Shown: piece by piece, positions 37,761-46,114 of the stretch
Layout: each line of letters starts with the position of its first letter
Numbering within the stretch: the stretch's first letter is position 1
NCBI GenBank assembly: GCA_002491195.1
Contig: DKVL01000056.1
Span: 115,442 to 179,441 of the forward strand
Reading direction: 5' to 3'
Source of the DNA: Lachnospiraceae bacterium UBA7179
GTDB lineage: Bacteria > Bacillota > Clostridia > Lachnospirales > Lachnospiraceae
Length of the DNA: 64,000 nucleotides
Notes under the pieces: generated by a model
Seen by the model: the letters and a program-made list of their open reading frames with translations, nothing else
The model's database searches: none
Told to the model about the DNA's origin: nothing
Translations under genes and position numbers: made by a program

Positions 37761-38795
37761 ATGGAAGCAAAAACGATCATCGCGACAGAACTCTTAAAGG
37801 GGCAGGGACTTGGCAACCAGCTGTTCTGTTATGTCACGACAAGGGCGCTTGCCCATGCAAAAGGATATGAGTTCTCTATCCTGAACAGAGAACTGCTCGA
37901 CTGCATGTATTTCATGGATATCGACTGCGGCACAGATATTAAAAACGCCTGTTTTGAAAAAACCTATCACGAAAGGGAAGACAGGATATTCCTGGGAAAT
38001 TCAGCACATGATATTGAACACGGATGTTATATAACGGGCGTTGACAAGCAGCTGTTATCCCTGAACCAGACGACACTTTTATATGGAAATATGCAGGACG
38101 AGTCCTATTTCGGACAGTATAAGAAAGAGATCAGGGAGTGGCTGCGTGTTAAACCAGAATATGACTGTATGGACTATTCCAGAGAGAATCTTTGCATCAT
38201 CAATATCAGGGGTGGAGAGTACACCAGTAGTCCGGAGCTGTTTCTGCGGCGCGGATACTGGCTTGACGCCATGAGGATCATGAGACAGAAGCGCGCGGAT
38301 ATGGAGTTTATGGTGGTGACGGACGATCTGTCCGCTGCCAGAAGGATTCTGCCCGAGGTAAAAGCGTATCACTTTGACCTGGCAGGGGACTATACAGCGA
38401 TCAAGAACGCACGGTATTTAATCGTATCAAACTCGACATTCGCTTTTTTTCCAGCATTTACAAGTGAGACCGTGCAGTATATCATTGCACCCAAATACTG
38501 GGCAAGGCATAATGTGTCCGATGGATACTGGGCATCCGAGCAGAATATTTATTCGGATTTTGTCTATCTTGACAGAAAAGGAAAGCTTTTTACAGCCAAT
38601 GAATGCAGGGAAGAGCTGGTGCGATACAAAAGAAAGTCGACACACTATAAGAGAATAGGACAAAGGCTGGAAGGTGCGGCCCTGATAAAGGCGAAGATGA
38701 GAAGCAAATGGCTGATCTATAAGGATCTGTCTGTAAGAGCTGTGCGTTCTATAAAGCGGAGAATGCTTGAAGTAGGGAAAGACAGGAACGATTAG
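37761..38795 (+). CDS. GT11-like fucosyltransferase-fold glycosyltransferase
   Basis: The 344-residue protein has the N-terminal GQGLGNQLFCYVTTRALA of GT11 and an equivalent of the nucleotide-sugar motif that reads NIRGGEY (about residue 149) where GT11 has H-x-R-R-x-D-Y. NSTFAFFPAF near residue 225 matches the C-terminal GT11 block. The changed motif suggests a different donor or acceptor from classical alpha-1,2-fucosyltransferases. A basic C-terminal tail may bind the membrane surface. CAGGAG lies just upstream of the ATG. Confidence 0.72.
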   Translation: MEAKTIIATELLKGQGLGNQLFCYVTTRALAHAKGYEFSILNRELLDCMYFMDIDCGTDIKNACFEKTYHEREDRIFLGNSAHDIEHGCYITGVDKQLLSLNQTTLLYGNMQDESYFGQYKKEIREWLRVKPEYDCMDYSRENLCIINIRGGEYTSSPELFLRRGYWLDAMRIMRQKRADMEFMVVTDDLSAARRILPEVKAYHFDLAGDYTAIKNARYLIVSNSTFAFFPAFTSETVQYIIAPKYWARHNVSDGYWASEQNIYSDFVYLDRKGKLFTANECREELVRYKRKSTHYKRIGQRLEGAALIKAKMRSKWLIYKDLSVRAVRSIKRRMLEVGKDRND

Positions 38796-38842
38796 GAACT
38801 GGTGGCGGATATTGCAGATCAAAGAAAGTGTGGGAGAGTAGG

Positions 38843-39628
38843 ATGCTTGAAATGGAGAACAGTGCGAAATTAAATGCCTGTCAGGGCATACAAACAGGAG
38901 TTAGTTCAAACAAGTTGAAGCTGCCGCAGGTGACACTCGTTGCTATGTCAAGTGTCAATATCAGAGCGACGATCAAGGCAATGCAGTACAGTATGCGCGG
39001 CATTGCGTTTGGGGATGCGGTGCTGATCACACATAAAAAGCCATTTGGACTGCCAAAGACGATCCGTTACAGTCACACAGATAAGCTGACCAATATTGAT
39101 CTATTTAACTATAAGATGGTCTATGAATTGGGAGAACATATCCACACGGATTTTGCGCTTATCGTCCACGCGGACGGTTTTGTAGTGCATCCCGAGATGT
39201 GGCGGGATGAATTTCTGGACTATGACTACATCGGTGCACCGTGGCCATTGCCGCCCGAGGGAGATACTACCACATACCGGGACAAGGATGGAAAGATCTG
39301 TCGTGTGGGAAACAGCGCGGGCATTCGGAGCAAGCGCCTGATGGATTTTCCCAGGAAAGCAGGGATTCCATGGGAAGGTGAGTATGCATATGGAAAAATG
39401 TGGTATTACGAAGATGGTTTTATCTGCTGTAAGATCCGTCATCTGTTAGAGGCGGAAGGAATGCGGATTGCTCCGCTGGAGGTTGCAAAATATTACAGTC
39501 ATGAGAAAATGATACCAGAAGTGCAGGGGATTACACCGTTTGCGTTTCATAAATGGGAAGGGACAAACGCACAGTATCCGAATTTTATAAGAGAATCATT
39601 CCTGGAGCGATGCAAGCGCCTGCTGTGA
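38843..39628 (+). CDS. DUF5672-family putative glycosyltransferase
   Basis: The 261-residue protein matches the DUF5672 pattern: LPQVTLVAMSSVN, then ALIVHADGFVVHPEMW (a DxD-like HAD site), DYIGAPWPLPPEG, VGNSAGIRSKRLMDF and YYSHEK. The family is predicted to be a GT-A-like transferase of surface-glycan loci. The ATG at 38843 has GGGAG 8 nt upstream; a GTG at 38828 and an ATG at 38852 are alternatives. The biochemical activity is not established. Confidence 0.75.
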   Translation: MLEMENSAKLNACQGIQTGVSSNKLKLPQVTLVAMSSVNIRATIKAMQYSMRGIAFGDAVLITHKKPFGLPKTIRYSHTDKLTNIDLFNYKMVYELGEHIHTDFALIVHADGFVVHPEMWRDEFLDYDYIGAPWPLPPEGDTTTYRDKDGKICRVGNSAGIRSKRLMDFPRKAGIPWEGEYAYGKMWYYEDGFICCKIRHLLEAEGMRIAPLEVAKYYSHEKMIPEVQGITPFAFHKWEGTNAQYPNFIRESFLERCKRLL

Positions 39629-39643
39629 AAAGGATAAAAGAGT

Positions 39644-41965
39644 ATGAATAAAAAGAATTGGAATAAGTGGATTAGGGAGCACAGGGGATTTACAATTGTA
39701 CTTCTGATGGAACTTTTGATGATCGTAATCATGTTGATGGGTTTCTTGCGAAGTCCGGTTGTATACACTTTGGATGGCAGCAGCATGACTGCGGTTGATG
39801 AGGATGCCAAAGCAGACGTAGACGGAAGCTGGTACATTACTGGCAAAGCAAGTGGAAGGTCATTGCCGCGTGAGATGCTTCAGTCGGGCACATTTTATCT
39901 GCCGCATGGAATGTATGAATTTACGGTTCAGTATGAGTCTGTATCCCAGGTAGATGGCGACTGTGAGGATTATGCGGGGAGCGTACAGATTGTATCACAG
40001 AAACTCAGAGCGGGGGTTCAGTGCAGTGAGGTTTTTTTGCATGACACGAGAACAAGTGTGACTGACCGATTGTGGGTACGGTCGTTTAACGGGGTAGACG
40101 ATCTGCAGGTCAACGTTTCTTTTAACGGTATCGGAAGTATGCGTTTTTCTGATATAGAGATCAGGGAACTGCCATTATGGAGAATCGTTTGTACAGCTGG
40201 CTGGATTTTGTTTTTTAGCCTGCTGGACTTTATCTATTTTTATTTTTTCACGAATAATTCCTATGCAAACAAGCAGGTAATCATAGGATTGGGCATAACC
40301 ATATTTTTTTCCAGTCTGCCTCTGTTTACGGATTTTTTGTACTGGGGACATGATATGGATTTTCACACAGCCCGTATATGGTCCCTGGCAGAGGGAATCA
40401 AAAACGGACATTGGATCGTACCAATACAGACGGAGATGGTGAACGGATACGGATATGCTACTCCTTTGTTTTACAGCCAGTTGTTTTTATATATTCCAGC
40501 CATACTTTACTGCGCAGGTGCTCCATTGCAGGTATGCTATCAGATTTATGCGTTTCTGATGAATGCGGCGACTTGTCTGATCTGTTTCTACTGTATCAAA
40601 GGGCTGTTTCGAAACAAGAGATTTGCCATATTCGGTTCATTCTTGTATACACTTTCGGCATATAGGCTTGCAGATGTCTATACAAGGGCGTCTGTCGGGG
40701 AATATACAGCAATGGCGTTTCTTCCGCTTGTCGTGTACGGATTTGTGCGCGTATATACAACAGAGGAGAAAAAGATTACAGAGCGGGATTATATGCCGAT
40801 TGTAATAGGACTTACAGGGATTATTGAATGTCATGTTCTTACCTGTGAACTGACAGCACTCTGTATTGGTCTGTTTTGCCTTGTTACAGTAAAAAGGACG
40901 TTACAGCCCAAAAGGTTGCTTGCGCTGATTAAGGCAGCGCTTCTGACCATTGTGATCAACGCAGCGTTCTTGATTCCGTTTCTATCATCTCTGACGATGA
41001 ATCTGACTGTGAAGGCAAATAAGGTAAACCAGATGCAGGAGCATGGTACATATCTGATTCAGGTATTTGGAATGTTTATGACTTCGACAGGCGGAAGTGT
41101 GAAAGGGACATTGGACGAAATGCCAATGTCGGTTGGATTTGCCCTGATTGTAGGAATTGGTATTGTTCTATTTTGCTGCGCCAGGCGCTATGACTGGAAG
41201 CTGGAGGATGATACGATGCTGCGAATCGGAACCTATTGCGCTGGTTTTGCAGGAATAAGTATTCTGTTTTCGCTGCGTATGATTCCCTGGGACAGCGTGC
41301 AGAATATGAGTGGTATTCTTGCAAAGGTGCTTTGTATGATTCAATATCCCTGGCGGTACTATGCATTTGCGACAGTGTTTGGCGTGTTTGCGGCAGTAGC
41401 CGGGCTAAAGATCCTCTCAGAATATAAAAGCAGCGCCACTGTAATGTTGTGGTGTGGCGTTATGGCAGTATTGACAACCCTGAATGCGGGCTTGTATTTT
41501 ATGAATTTTGCGAATGAAGCAAAGACGATTACGGTATACGGGGCAATGCCGACGGAGATTGGGTATGGAGAATATTTGCCAACGGGTACTGTTATGGAGG
41601 AGCTTAAGTCAAGGAATGTTATCATGGATGAAACTTACGTGACAGTACGTGAATATGAATATAAGTCTGGTGTTACGTCGTTTTTTTGCAAGAATGAGTC
41701 TGACAAGGAGCAGACAGTAGGGATTCCGCTTTTGAAGTATGACCATTACCACGCATATGACCGGGACAGCGGCGAGGAACTTGCGTTATGCAACGGCCGC
41801 AATAATTGTATCGACATTGTGGTAGGGCCTCGTTATGAAGGGGTAGTGGAGGTGCGATACGAGATGCCGCTGCTCTGGAAAACAGGATATCTCGTATCAG
41901 CAGTGTCTGTTGTACTTGTTGTCGGAATGACAGGAATGAAGCGCAGAAAAGAAAGGAAGGACTAG
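39644..41965 (+). CDS. Polytopic membrane protein of the PTPS-related / YfhO-like group
   Basis: The 773-residue protein has one N-terminal helix, an outer beta-rich domain (about 60-175), about eleven further helices and an outer C-terminal domain ending in a last helix. GHDMDFHTARIWSLAEG near residue 235 and YGYATPLFYSQLF match the family Pfam calls 6-pyruvoyl-tetrahydropterin synthase related, which in practice looks like GT-C glycosyltransferases related to YfhO. It probably adds a sugar to a surface polymer outside the membrane. The GGATAAAAG site before the ATG is moderate. Confidence 0.75.
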   Translation: MNKKNWNKWIREHRGFTIVLLMELLMIVIMLMGFLRSPVVYTLDGSSMTAVDEDAKADVDGSWYITGKASGRSLPREMLQSGTFYLPHGMYEFTVQYESVSQVDGDCEDYAGSVQIVSQKLRAGVQCSEVFLHDTRTSVTDRLWVRSFNGVDDLQVNVSFNGIGSMRFSDIEIRELPLWRIVCTAGWILFFSLLDFIYFYFFTNNSYANKQVIIGLGITIFFSSLPLFTDFLYWGHDMDFHTARIWSLAEGIKNGHWIVPIQTEMVNGYGYATPLFYSQLFLYIPAILYCAGAPLQVCYQIYAFLMNAATCLICFYCIKGLFRNKRFAIFGSFLYTLSAYRLADVYTRASVGEYTAMAFLPLVVYGFVRVYTTEEKKITERDYMPIVIGLTGIIECHVLTCELTALCIGLFCLVTVKRTLQPKRLLALIKAALLTIVINAAFLIPFLSSLTMNLTVKANKVNQMQEHGTYLIQVFGMFMTSTGGSVKGTLDEMPMSVGFALIVGIGIVLFCCARRYDWKLEDDTMLRIGTYCAGFAGISILFSLRMIPWDSVQNMSGILAKVLCMIQYPWRYYAFATVFGVFAAVAGLKILSEYKSSATVMLWCGVMAVLTTLNAGLYFMNFANEAKTITVYGAMPTEIGYGEYLPTGTVMEELKSRNVIMDETYVTVREYEYKSGVTSFFCKNESDKEQTVGIPLLKYDHYHAYDRDSGEELALCNGRNNCIDIVVGPRYEGVVEVRYEMPLLWKTGYLVSAVSVVLVVGMTGMKRRKERKD

Positions 41966-41970
41966 GAAAC

Positions 41971-42954
41971 GTGGTATATGACTGCTTTCAGTTTTTTAAT
42001 GAACTGGATATACTGAAAATAAGATTGAATGTTTTAAGTCCAGTGGTGGACAGGTTTGTGATCAGCGAGGCGACGGAAACTTTTTCAGGGCTGAAGAAAC
42101 CGCTGTATTACGAGGAACATAAGGAACTGTTTGCCGAATTTCAGGACAAGATCATCCATGTAGTCGTGGATGACACACCCAAGGGGGATGGATGGGGCAC
42201 ACATGAGCGGGATACGTTCCAGAAAAATGCGGTTACGAGGGGACTAAAGGACTGTACCGATGAGGATATCGTGATATTCAGCGATTTAGATGAGATACCC
42301 AATCCCGACAAAATACGGGAGATCCTGCAGAATTTTCAGGAGGACAAGATCTATCACTTTGCACAGCGGCTTTTTTACTGCTATCTCAATATGGAGGAAG
42401 TTTCCGGCAGCCTGTTATCCTATGCGGGGGAGTTCGAGGGCGTGGAGCACAAAAAGTGGATCGGAACGAAGATGTTAAGTTATAAGCTTCTGAGAGAACA
42501 GAATCTGCTCCTCGGGGAACTTCGGTTTCCAGAGCGCAAGGAGATCGGAATCCGCGTAGAAGACGGCGGCTGGCATTTTGGATACATGGGAGGCCATGGA
42601 GAGAAAGATATCCGAAAGCGCGTGCAGGAAAAAGTCGTGTCAGCGGCACATCAGGAATACAATTCAAGACATGTGTTATCCAATGTGACAGATCAGATCA
42701 AAGACGGAAAGGATATCTTTGGCAGAAACGCGCAGTTTGTCCGCTGCGAGATTGACGAGAGCTTTCCACGATACATCCGAGAGCATCAGAAAGAGCTTGA
42801 TTTCCTGATCATGCATGAGGAAAAAGGGGCAGAAAAGGCATTGCGCAGGGCAAAAGTGACAATAAAAAACGCATGTTATAATACTCTTGTGGCGATCAAG
42901 CGGGCAGGCAGAAGTGTGAAGAGATTTTCTAAGCGGCTAAAAGACACCCGCTAA
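41971..42954 (+). CDS. GT17-family glycosyltransferase
   Basis: The 327-residue protein starts with a GTG and reads MVYDCFQFFNELDILKIRLN, the GT17 N-terminus. RFVISEATETFSG and FSDLDEIPNPDKI (DxDE, about residue 105) follow, then GWHFGYMGG. GT17 enzymes include the beta-1,4-N-acetylglucosaminyltransferases; in bacteria the acceptor is unknown. The last codons and stop lie inside a long hairpin (42914-42974). Confidence 0.85.
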   Translation: MVYDCFQFFNELDILKIRLNVLSPVVDRFVISEATETFSGLKKPLYYEEHKELFAEFQDKIIHVVVDDTPKGDGWGTHERDTFQKNAVTRGLKDCTDEDIVIFSDLDEIPNPDKIREILQNFQEDKIYHFAQRLFYCYLNMEEVSGSLLSYAGEFEGVEHKKWIGTKMLSYKLLREQNLLLGELRFPERKEIGIRVEDGGWHFGYMGGHGEKDIRKRVQEKVVSAAHQEYNSRHVLSNVTDQIKDGKDIFGRNAQFVRCEIDESFPRYIREHQKELDFLIMHEEKGAEKALRRAKVTIKNACYNTLVAIKRAGRSVKRFSKRLKDTR

Positions 42955-43030
42955 GAAAATCTAAAGCTTCACACAGAAGAACGCAAAGGGCAGCGTTCTT
43001 CACGGATTGTTTGTGCCGCTGATGGCGGCA
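42914..43030 (+). other. Three successive hairpins across a gene junction
   Basis: Hairpin 1 pairs 42914-42936 with 42948-42974, has one mismatch and a 4-nt bulge, and contains the stop codon of the GT17 gene. Hairpin 2 pairs GAAGAACGC (42976-42984) with GCGTTCTTC (42993-43001). Hairpin 3 pairs TGCCGC (43014-43019) with GCGGCA (43025-43030). No T-run follows, so these look less like a terminator than like an mRNA stability or processing element. Confidence 0.6.
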
Positions 43031-43057
43031 TGAGGGGAAGCGTGAAAGGAAATAGGC

Positions 43058-43999
43058 ATGAATCAGATGGGAGTTAAGGTTTCAATATGTATTCCCTGTT
43101 ACAATAATGCAGATGAGGTAGAACGCCTGTTGAAATCCATATACAGTCAGGACTATACCGATTTTGAGGTCAATGTGTCTGACGATTCAACGGATGACGC
43201 GACTGAGAAACTGATCAAAATGGAATATCCCGCTGTCAATTATCAGCACAACCAGAAGCCATACGGGCATATTTTTAACTGGAACGCGGCGATTAAAATG
43301 GCAAAGGGCATGTATATTAAGATTATGTTCAGCGATGACTGGTTCACGGATCGTACAAGTCTGGGGGCCTATGTGGCACTCCTTGATGAAAATCCCGATG
43401 CGATGCTTGCGTTTGCAGGCAGCAGACAAGTGATGCTGGATGGACAGGACATCCGTGTCATGCGTCATGTGACAGCGCAGCATCAGACTGGATATTATGA
43501 CCGGTGTGCGGACCGGGATTTTATCGACCGGCTGAAGGCCGATTATCGGAACCTTTTTTTAGGCAACCAGATCGGTGCGCCAAGTGCGGTGATCTACCGC
43601 AGAGGTGGAGAATTGACACTTTTTGACGAACAGAGCAATTGGGCATCAGACATGTTTCTCTATTTTGAGCTGCTCAGGAAAAGCCCCGTCTTTGCCTGCA
43701 CAATAAAACCGCTGGTCTCGATCGGGGTACATGAAAACCAGTATACAGAGAGCTTTTCGGAGCGGGATCTGCGGATTTATCAGGATTACAGGTATATGTA
43801 TACGAAGTACCAACTGCAGGAAAGCGCGGCATGCAGGGATTATTTTACTGAGAAGTTTGTCATAAAGTATCATATGGGCTGTAAGGAGGCAAAGGAACTG
43901 GGGATTGGCCTTAACGTATGGGTGCGCAAGTGGATTGCAGAACAGAGGGCAACGGTACAATGTTTTTTGCAGAATCGGTTTCGGAAACGGAAACAGTAA
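43058..43999 (+). CDS. GT2-family glycosyltransferase
   Basis: The 313-residue GT-A protein has VSICIPCYNNADEVERLLKS at the start, VSDDSTDDA near residue 43 and FSDDWFTD near residue 91 as the metal-binding acidic motif. It lacks membrane helices, so it acts in the cytoplasm or at the inner membrane face. The ATG follows AAAGGAAA by 7 nt. It probably adds one sugar to the repeat unit; donor unknown. Confidence 0.88.
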   Translation: MNQMGVKVSICIPCYNNADEVERLLKSIYSQDYTDFEVNVSDDSTDDATEKLIKMEYPAVNYQHNQKPYGHIFNWNAAIKMAKGMYIKIMFSDDWFTDRTSLGAYVALLDENPDAMLAFAGSRQVMLDGQDIRVMRHVTAQHQTGYYDRCADRDFIDRLKADYRNLFLGNQIGAPSAVIYRRGGELTLFDEQSNWASDMFLYFELLRKSPVFACTIKPLVSIGVHENQYTESFSERDLRIYQDYRYMYTKYQLQESAACRDYFTEKFVIKYHMGCKEAKELGIGLNVWVRKWIAEQRATVQCFLQNRFRKRKQ

Positions 44000-44020
44000 C
44001 GGATAGGGGGAAGATTGGGT

Positions 44021-44863
44021 ATGGAGAAGACAACGAATTTTTTTCTGATTCACAATTTTAATACAATACCAACAGACTTGATCGAACTGTGCAGTGACTA
44101 TGTGATATACGACTGCTCGACGGACAGGGAAGTGAAACAAAAGCTTCATGACATGGATCTGAATATAAAAGATATTGAGAACACAGGACATAATATCACG
44201 AGTTATTTTTCCTATTTTGATGAGAATTATGACCATCTGCCGGAAGTGATCTGCCTGCTGAAAGGAAATATGATCGGACGGCACTGCTCCATGGAGTTTT
44301 TTCGGCAGGTCTATCAGAATAAAAGTTTTACTTTCCTGTACGATGAAAAGCAGTACTGGGATAAGTTTGCGAAATACAATGATCACAATGAGAAGAACGA
44401 GCCTGGGAACACCTTTCTTGCGATGGAGAATGTCTATGTTGAGAAAAATACATCCTGGTACGTGGAATCCCCTAATCATCCGAAAAAGTATTTTAACGAC
44501 GTGGATGATCTGATGCGTTTTATCTATAAAAAGCCTATGATCCCGCAGTATTTTGCCTTTTCCCCAGGTGCGTGCTTTATTGTAAGGCGGGAGCAGATCC
44601 TAAGACATAGCAGGGTGTTTTACCGCAATCTGAACAAACTGATGAACTATGGGATGGAGCCGGGTTTTCCGTCGGAGGCGCACCAGATCGAACGATTGCT
44701 GCCGATTCTTTTTACTTCGCTCGGGGAAGTGAATGAATGGATGGAGGACGAGGCGGCCTTTGAGGCGAAACTGCCAGAGTGCAGCGCCTATATACAGTAT
44801 AAGTATGAGAACAGGCCAAGACGGTTTAAGAAACTTAGAAAGGCATTGGGATTGATCAGATGA
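44021..44863 (+). CDS. DUF3431-like putative glycosyltransferase
   Basis: The 280-residue protein has FFLIHNFNTIP, VIYDCSTDRE, NTGHNITSYFSYFDENYDHL and VICLLKGNM in order, the layout of DUF3431 proteins, which are predicted glycosyltransferases. The second half has FSPGACFIVRREQILRH and EAHQIERLLPILF, a GT-A-like acceptor half. The ATG at 44021 is chosen; a TTG at 44015 is possible. It overlaps the next gene by 4 bp (ATGA). Confidence 0.68.
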   Translation: MEKTTNFFLIHNFNTIPTDLIELCSDYVIYDCSTDREVKQKLHDMDLNIKDIENTGHNITSYFSYFDENYDHLPEVICLLKGNMIGRHCSMEFFRQVYQNKSFTFLYDEKQYWDKFAKYNDHNEKNEPGNTFLAMENVYVEKNTSWYVESPNHPKKYFNDVDDLMRFIYKKPMIPQYFAFSPGACFIVRREQILRHSRVFYRNLNKLMNYGMEPGFPSEAHQIERLLPILFTSLGEVNEWMEDEAAFEAKLPECSAYIQYKYENRPRRFKKLRKALGLIR

Positions 44864-46044
44864 GGGACAGTTGGACGAAAAAAATTGGCGAAGCCTGTTT
44901 CTGGCTTGGCCTGATGATAGAATTGGTCATTGTGATCATCGATAAAAGCGCATATACCAATCCGTTGGAAAGCCAGTTGTTTCGATTGACTTTTCTGTTG
45001 TTTTGTATCAAGATCGCGCTGACAAAGTACTCAAAGAAAGAATGGCTGTGCATTTTTGCGTTTGGCGCTGTGATGTTCTTGGCTTATCTGGTCAATGAAA
45101 AAGATGAGGCTGTGAGAGTGATCGCTTTTATCGCAGCGTGCAAAGGAATGGACATCAAAAAGGTCATGAAGGTGGTGTTCTGGGTAACGCTGGCGGGCTG
45201 CGCGGCGCTGATCGTTCTTTCGCTGGCAGGAATATACGGGACGGTATCGCTTACAGCCGACTTTGGCAGGGGGGGAACAGGAGAGCAGATGTTTGAGACA
45301 AGGTATGTGCTCGGGATGGGACATCCGAACGCACTGCATTGTATGTGTTGGATGCTCGTTGTTCTGGCGGTCTACAGCTATGCTGACGTGCTGAAATGGT
45401 ATCATTTTGCGGCGTTTATGGCGGCAGATTTCGTGTTGTTCTTTCTTACGGATTCCAAGACAGGCGTTATTGTATGGGCGTTCTTTGTTGCATTGACTTT
45501 TGTCATGTGGTACAGTAAACAGTGCAGAGAGGATAAAAGGATCTATATCATGGGTACTGTGATCGTGATCGGGTGTGTTGCGTTTGCGATGATTGGTTCT
45601 CATGTGGAGAACACGTATGATACACGCGACAGTCTGATGCACAAGATTGACGTGATATTAAATGGCAGATATCAGAGCTGCTATGCGATTGAGGCGGCAA
45701 GGCTGGAGAATTGGAAATGGTTTGCAGCGCCGGAAAATACAGAGTATTTTGATGCAGGCTTTGTGAGGTTATTTTATTGGTATGGGATTATTCCCGGAAT
45801 GATTTATATTGGAATGAATATTTACCTGTTATATCAGAGCTATAGGGAAAAAGATTATGTCATGTTCTCGATGCTGGTCGCTTTTTCAATCTATAACCTG
45901 GTGGAAGCGCATTTCATTTCAGTATATATTTTGCGAAACTATCTCTTGGTGTTGATGGGATATTACTGGTATCAGCCGTTTGAGAGACAAAATGCGTATG
46001 AAGGGTATTTCTGGCAGGTCAAAGGTCTGCTGGGGGAGGTGTAG
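44860..46044 (+). CDS. Wzy-like O-antigen/capsule polymerase
   Basis: The 394-residue protein has about ten helices and a large outer loop between about residues 225 and 300. GHPNALHCMCWMLVVLAVY and FFLTDSKTGVIVWAF are like the conserved segments of Gram-positive Wzy polymerases, which join lipid-linked repeat units outside the membrane. The start overlaps the upstream stop (ATGA). As Wzy proteins diverge strongly, the call rests on topology, these motifs and the presence of a Wzx gene at 56190. Confidence 0.72.
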   Translation: MRDSWTKKIGEACFWLGLMIELVIVIIDKSAYTNPLESQLFRLTFLLFCIKIALTKYSKKEWLCIFAFGAVMFLAYLVNEKDEAVRVIAFIAACKGMDIKKVMKVVFWVTLAGCAALIVLSLAGIYGTVSLTADFGRGGTGEQMFETRYVLGMGHPNALHCMCWMLVVLAVYSYADVLKWYHFAAFMAADFVLFFLTDSKTGVIVWAFFVALTFVMWYSKQCREDKRIYIMGTVIVIGCVAFAMIGSHVENTYDTRDSLMHKIDVILNGRYQSCYAIEAARLENWKWFAAPENTEYFDAGFVRLFYWYGIIPGMIYIGMNIYLLYQSYREKDYVMFSMLVAFSIYNLVEAHFISVYILRNYLLVLMGYYWYQPFERQNAYEGYFWQVKGLLGEV

Positions 46045-46114
46045 GAGATGCTAAAACAGCATAGAATGGGGGACAGTGCAAGTGTTGATTAAAAGCGGCA
46101 GGAAGGATCAGGGT

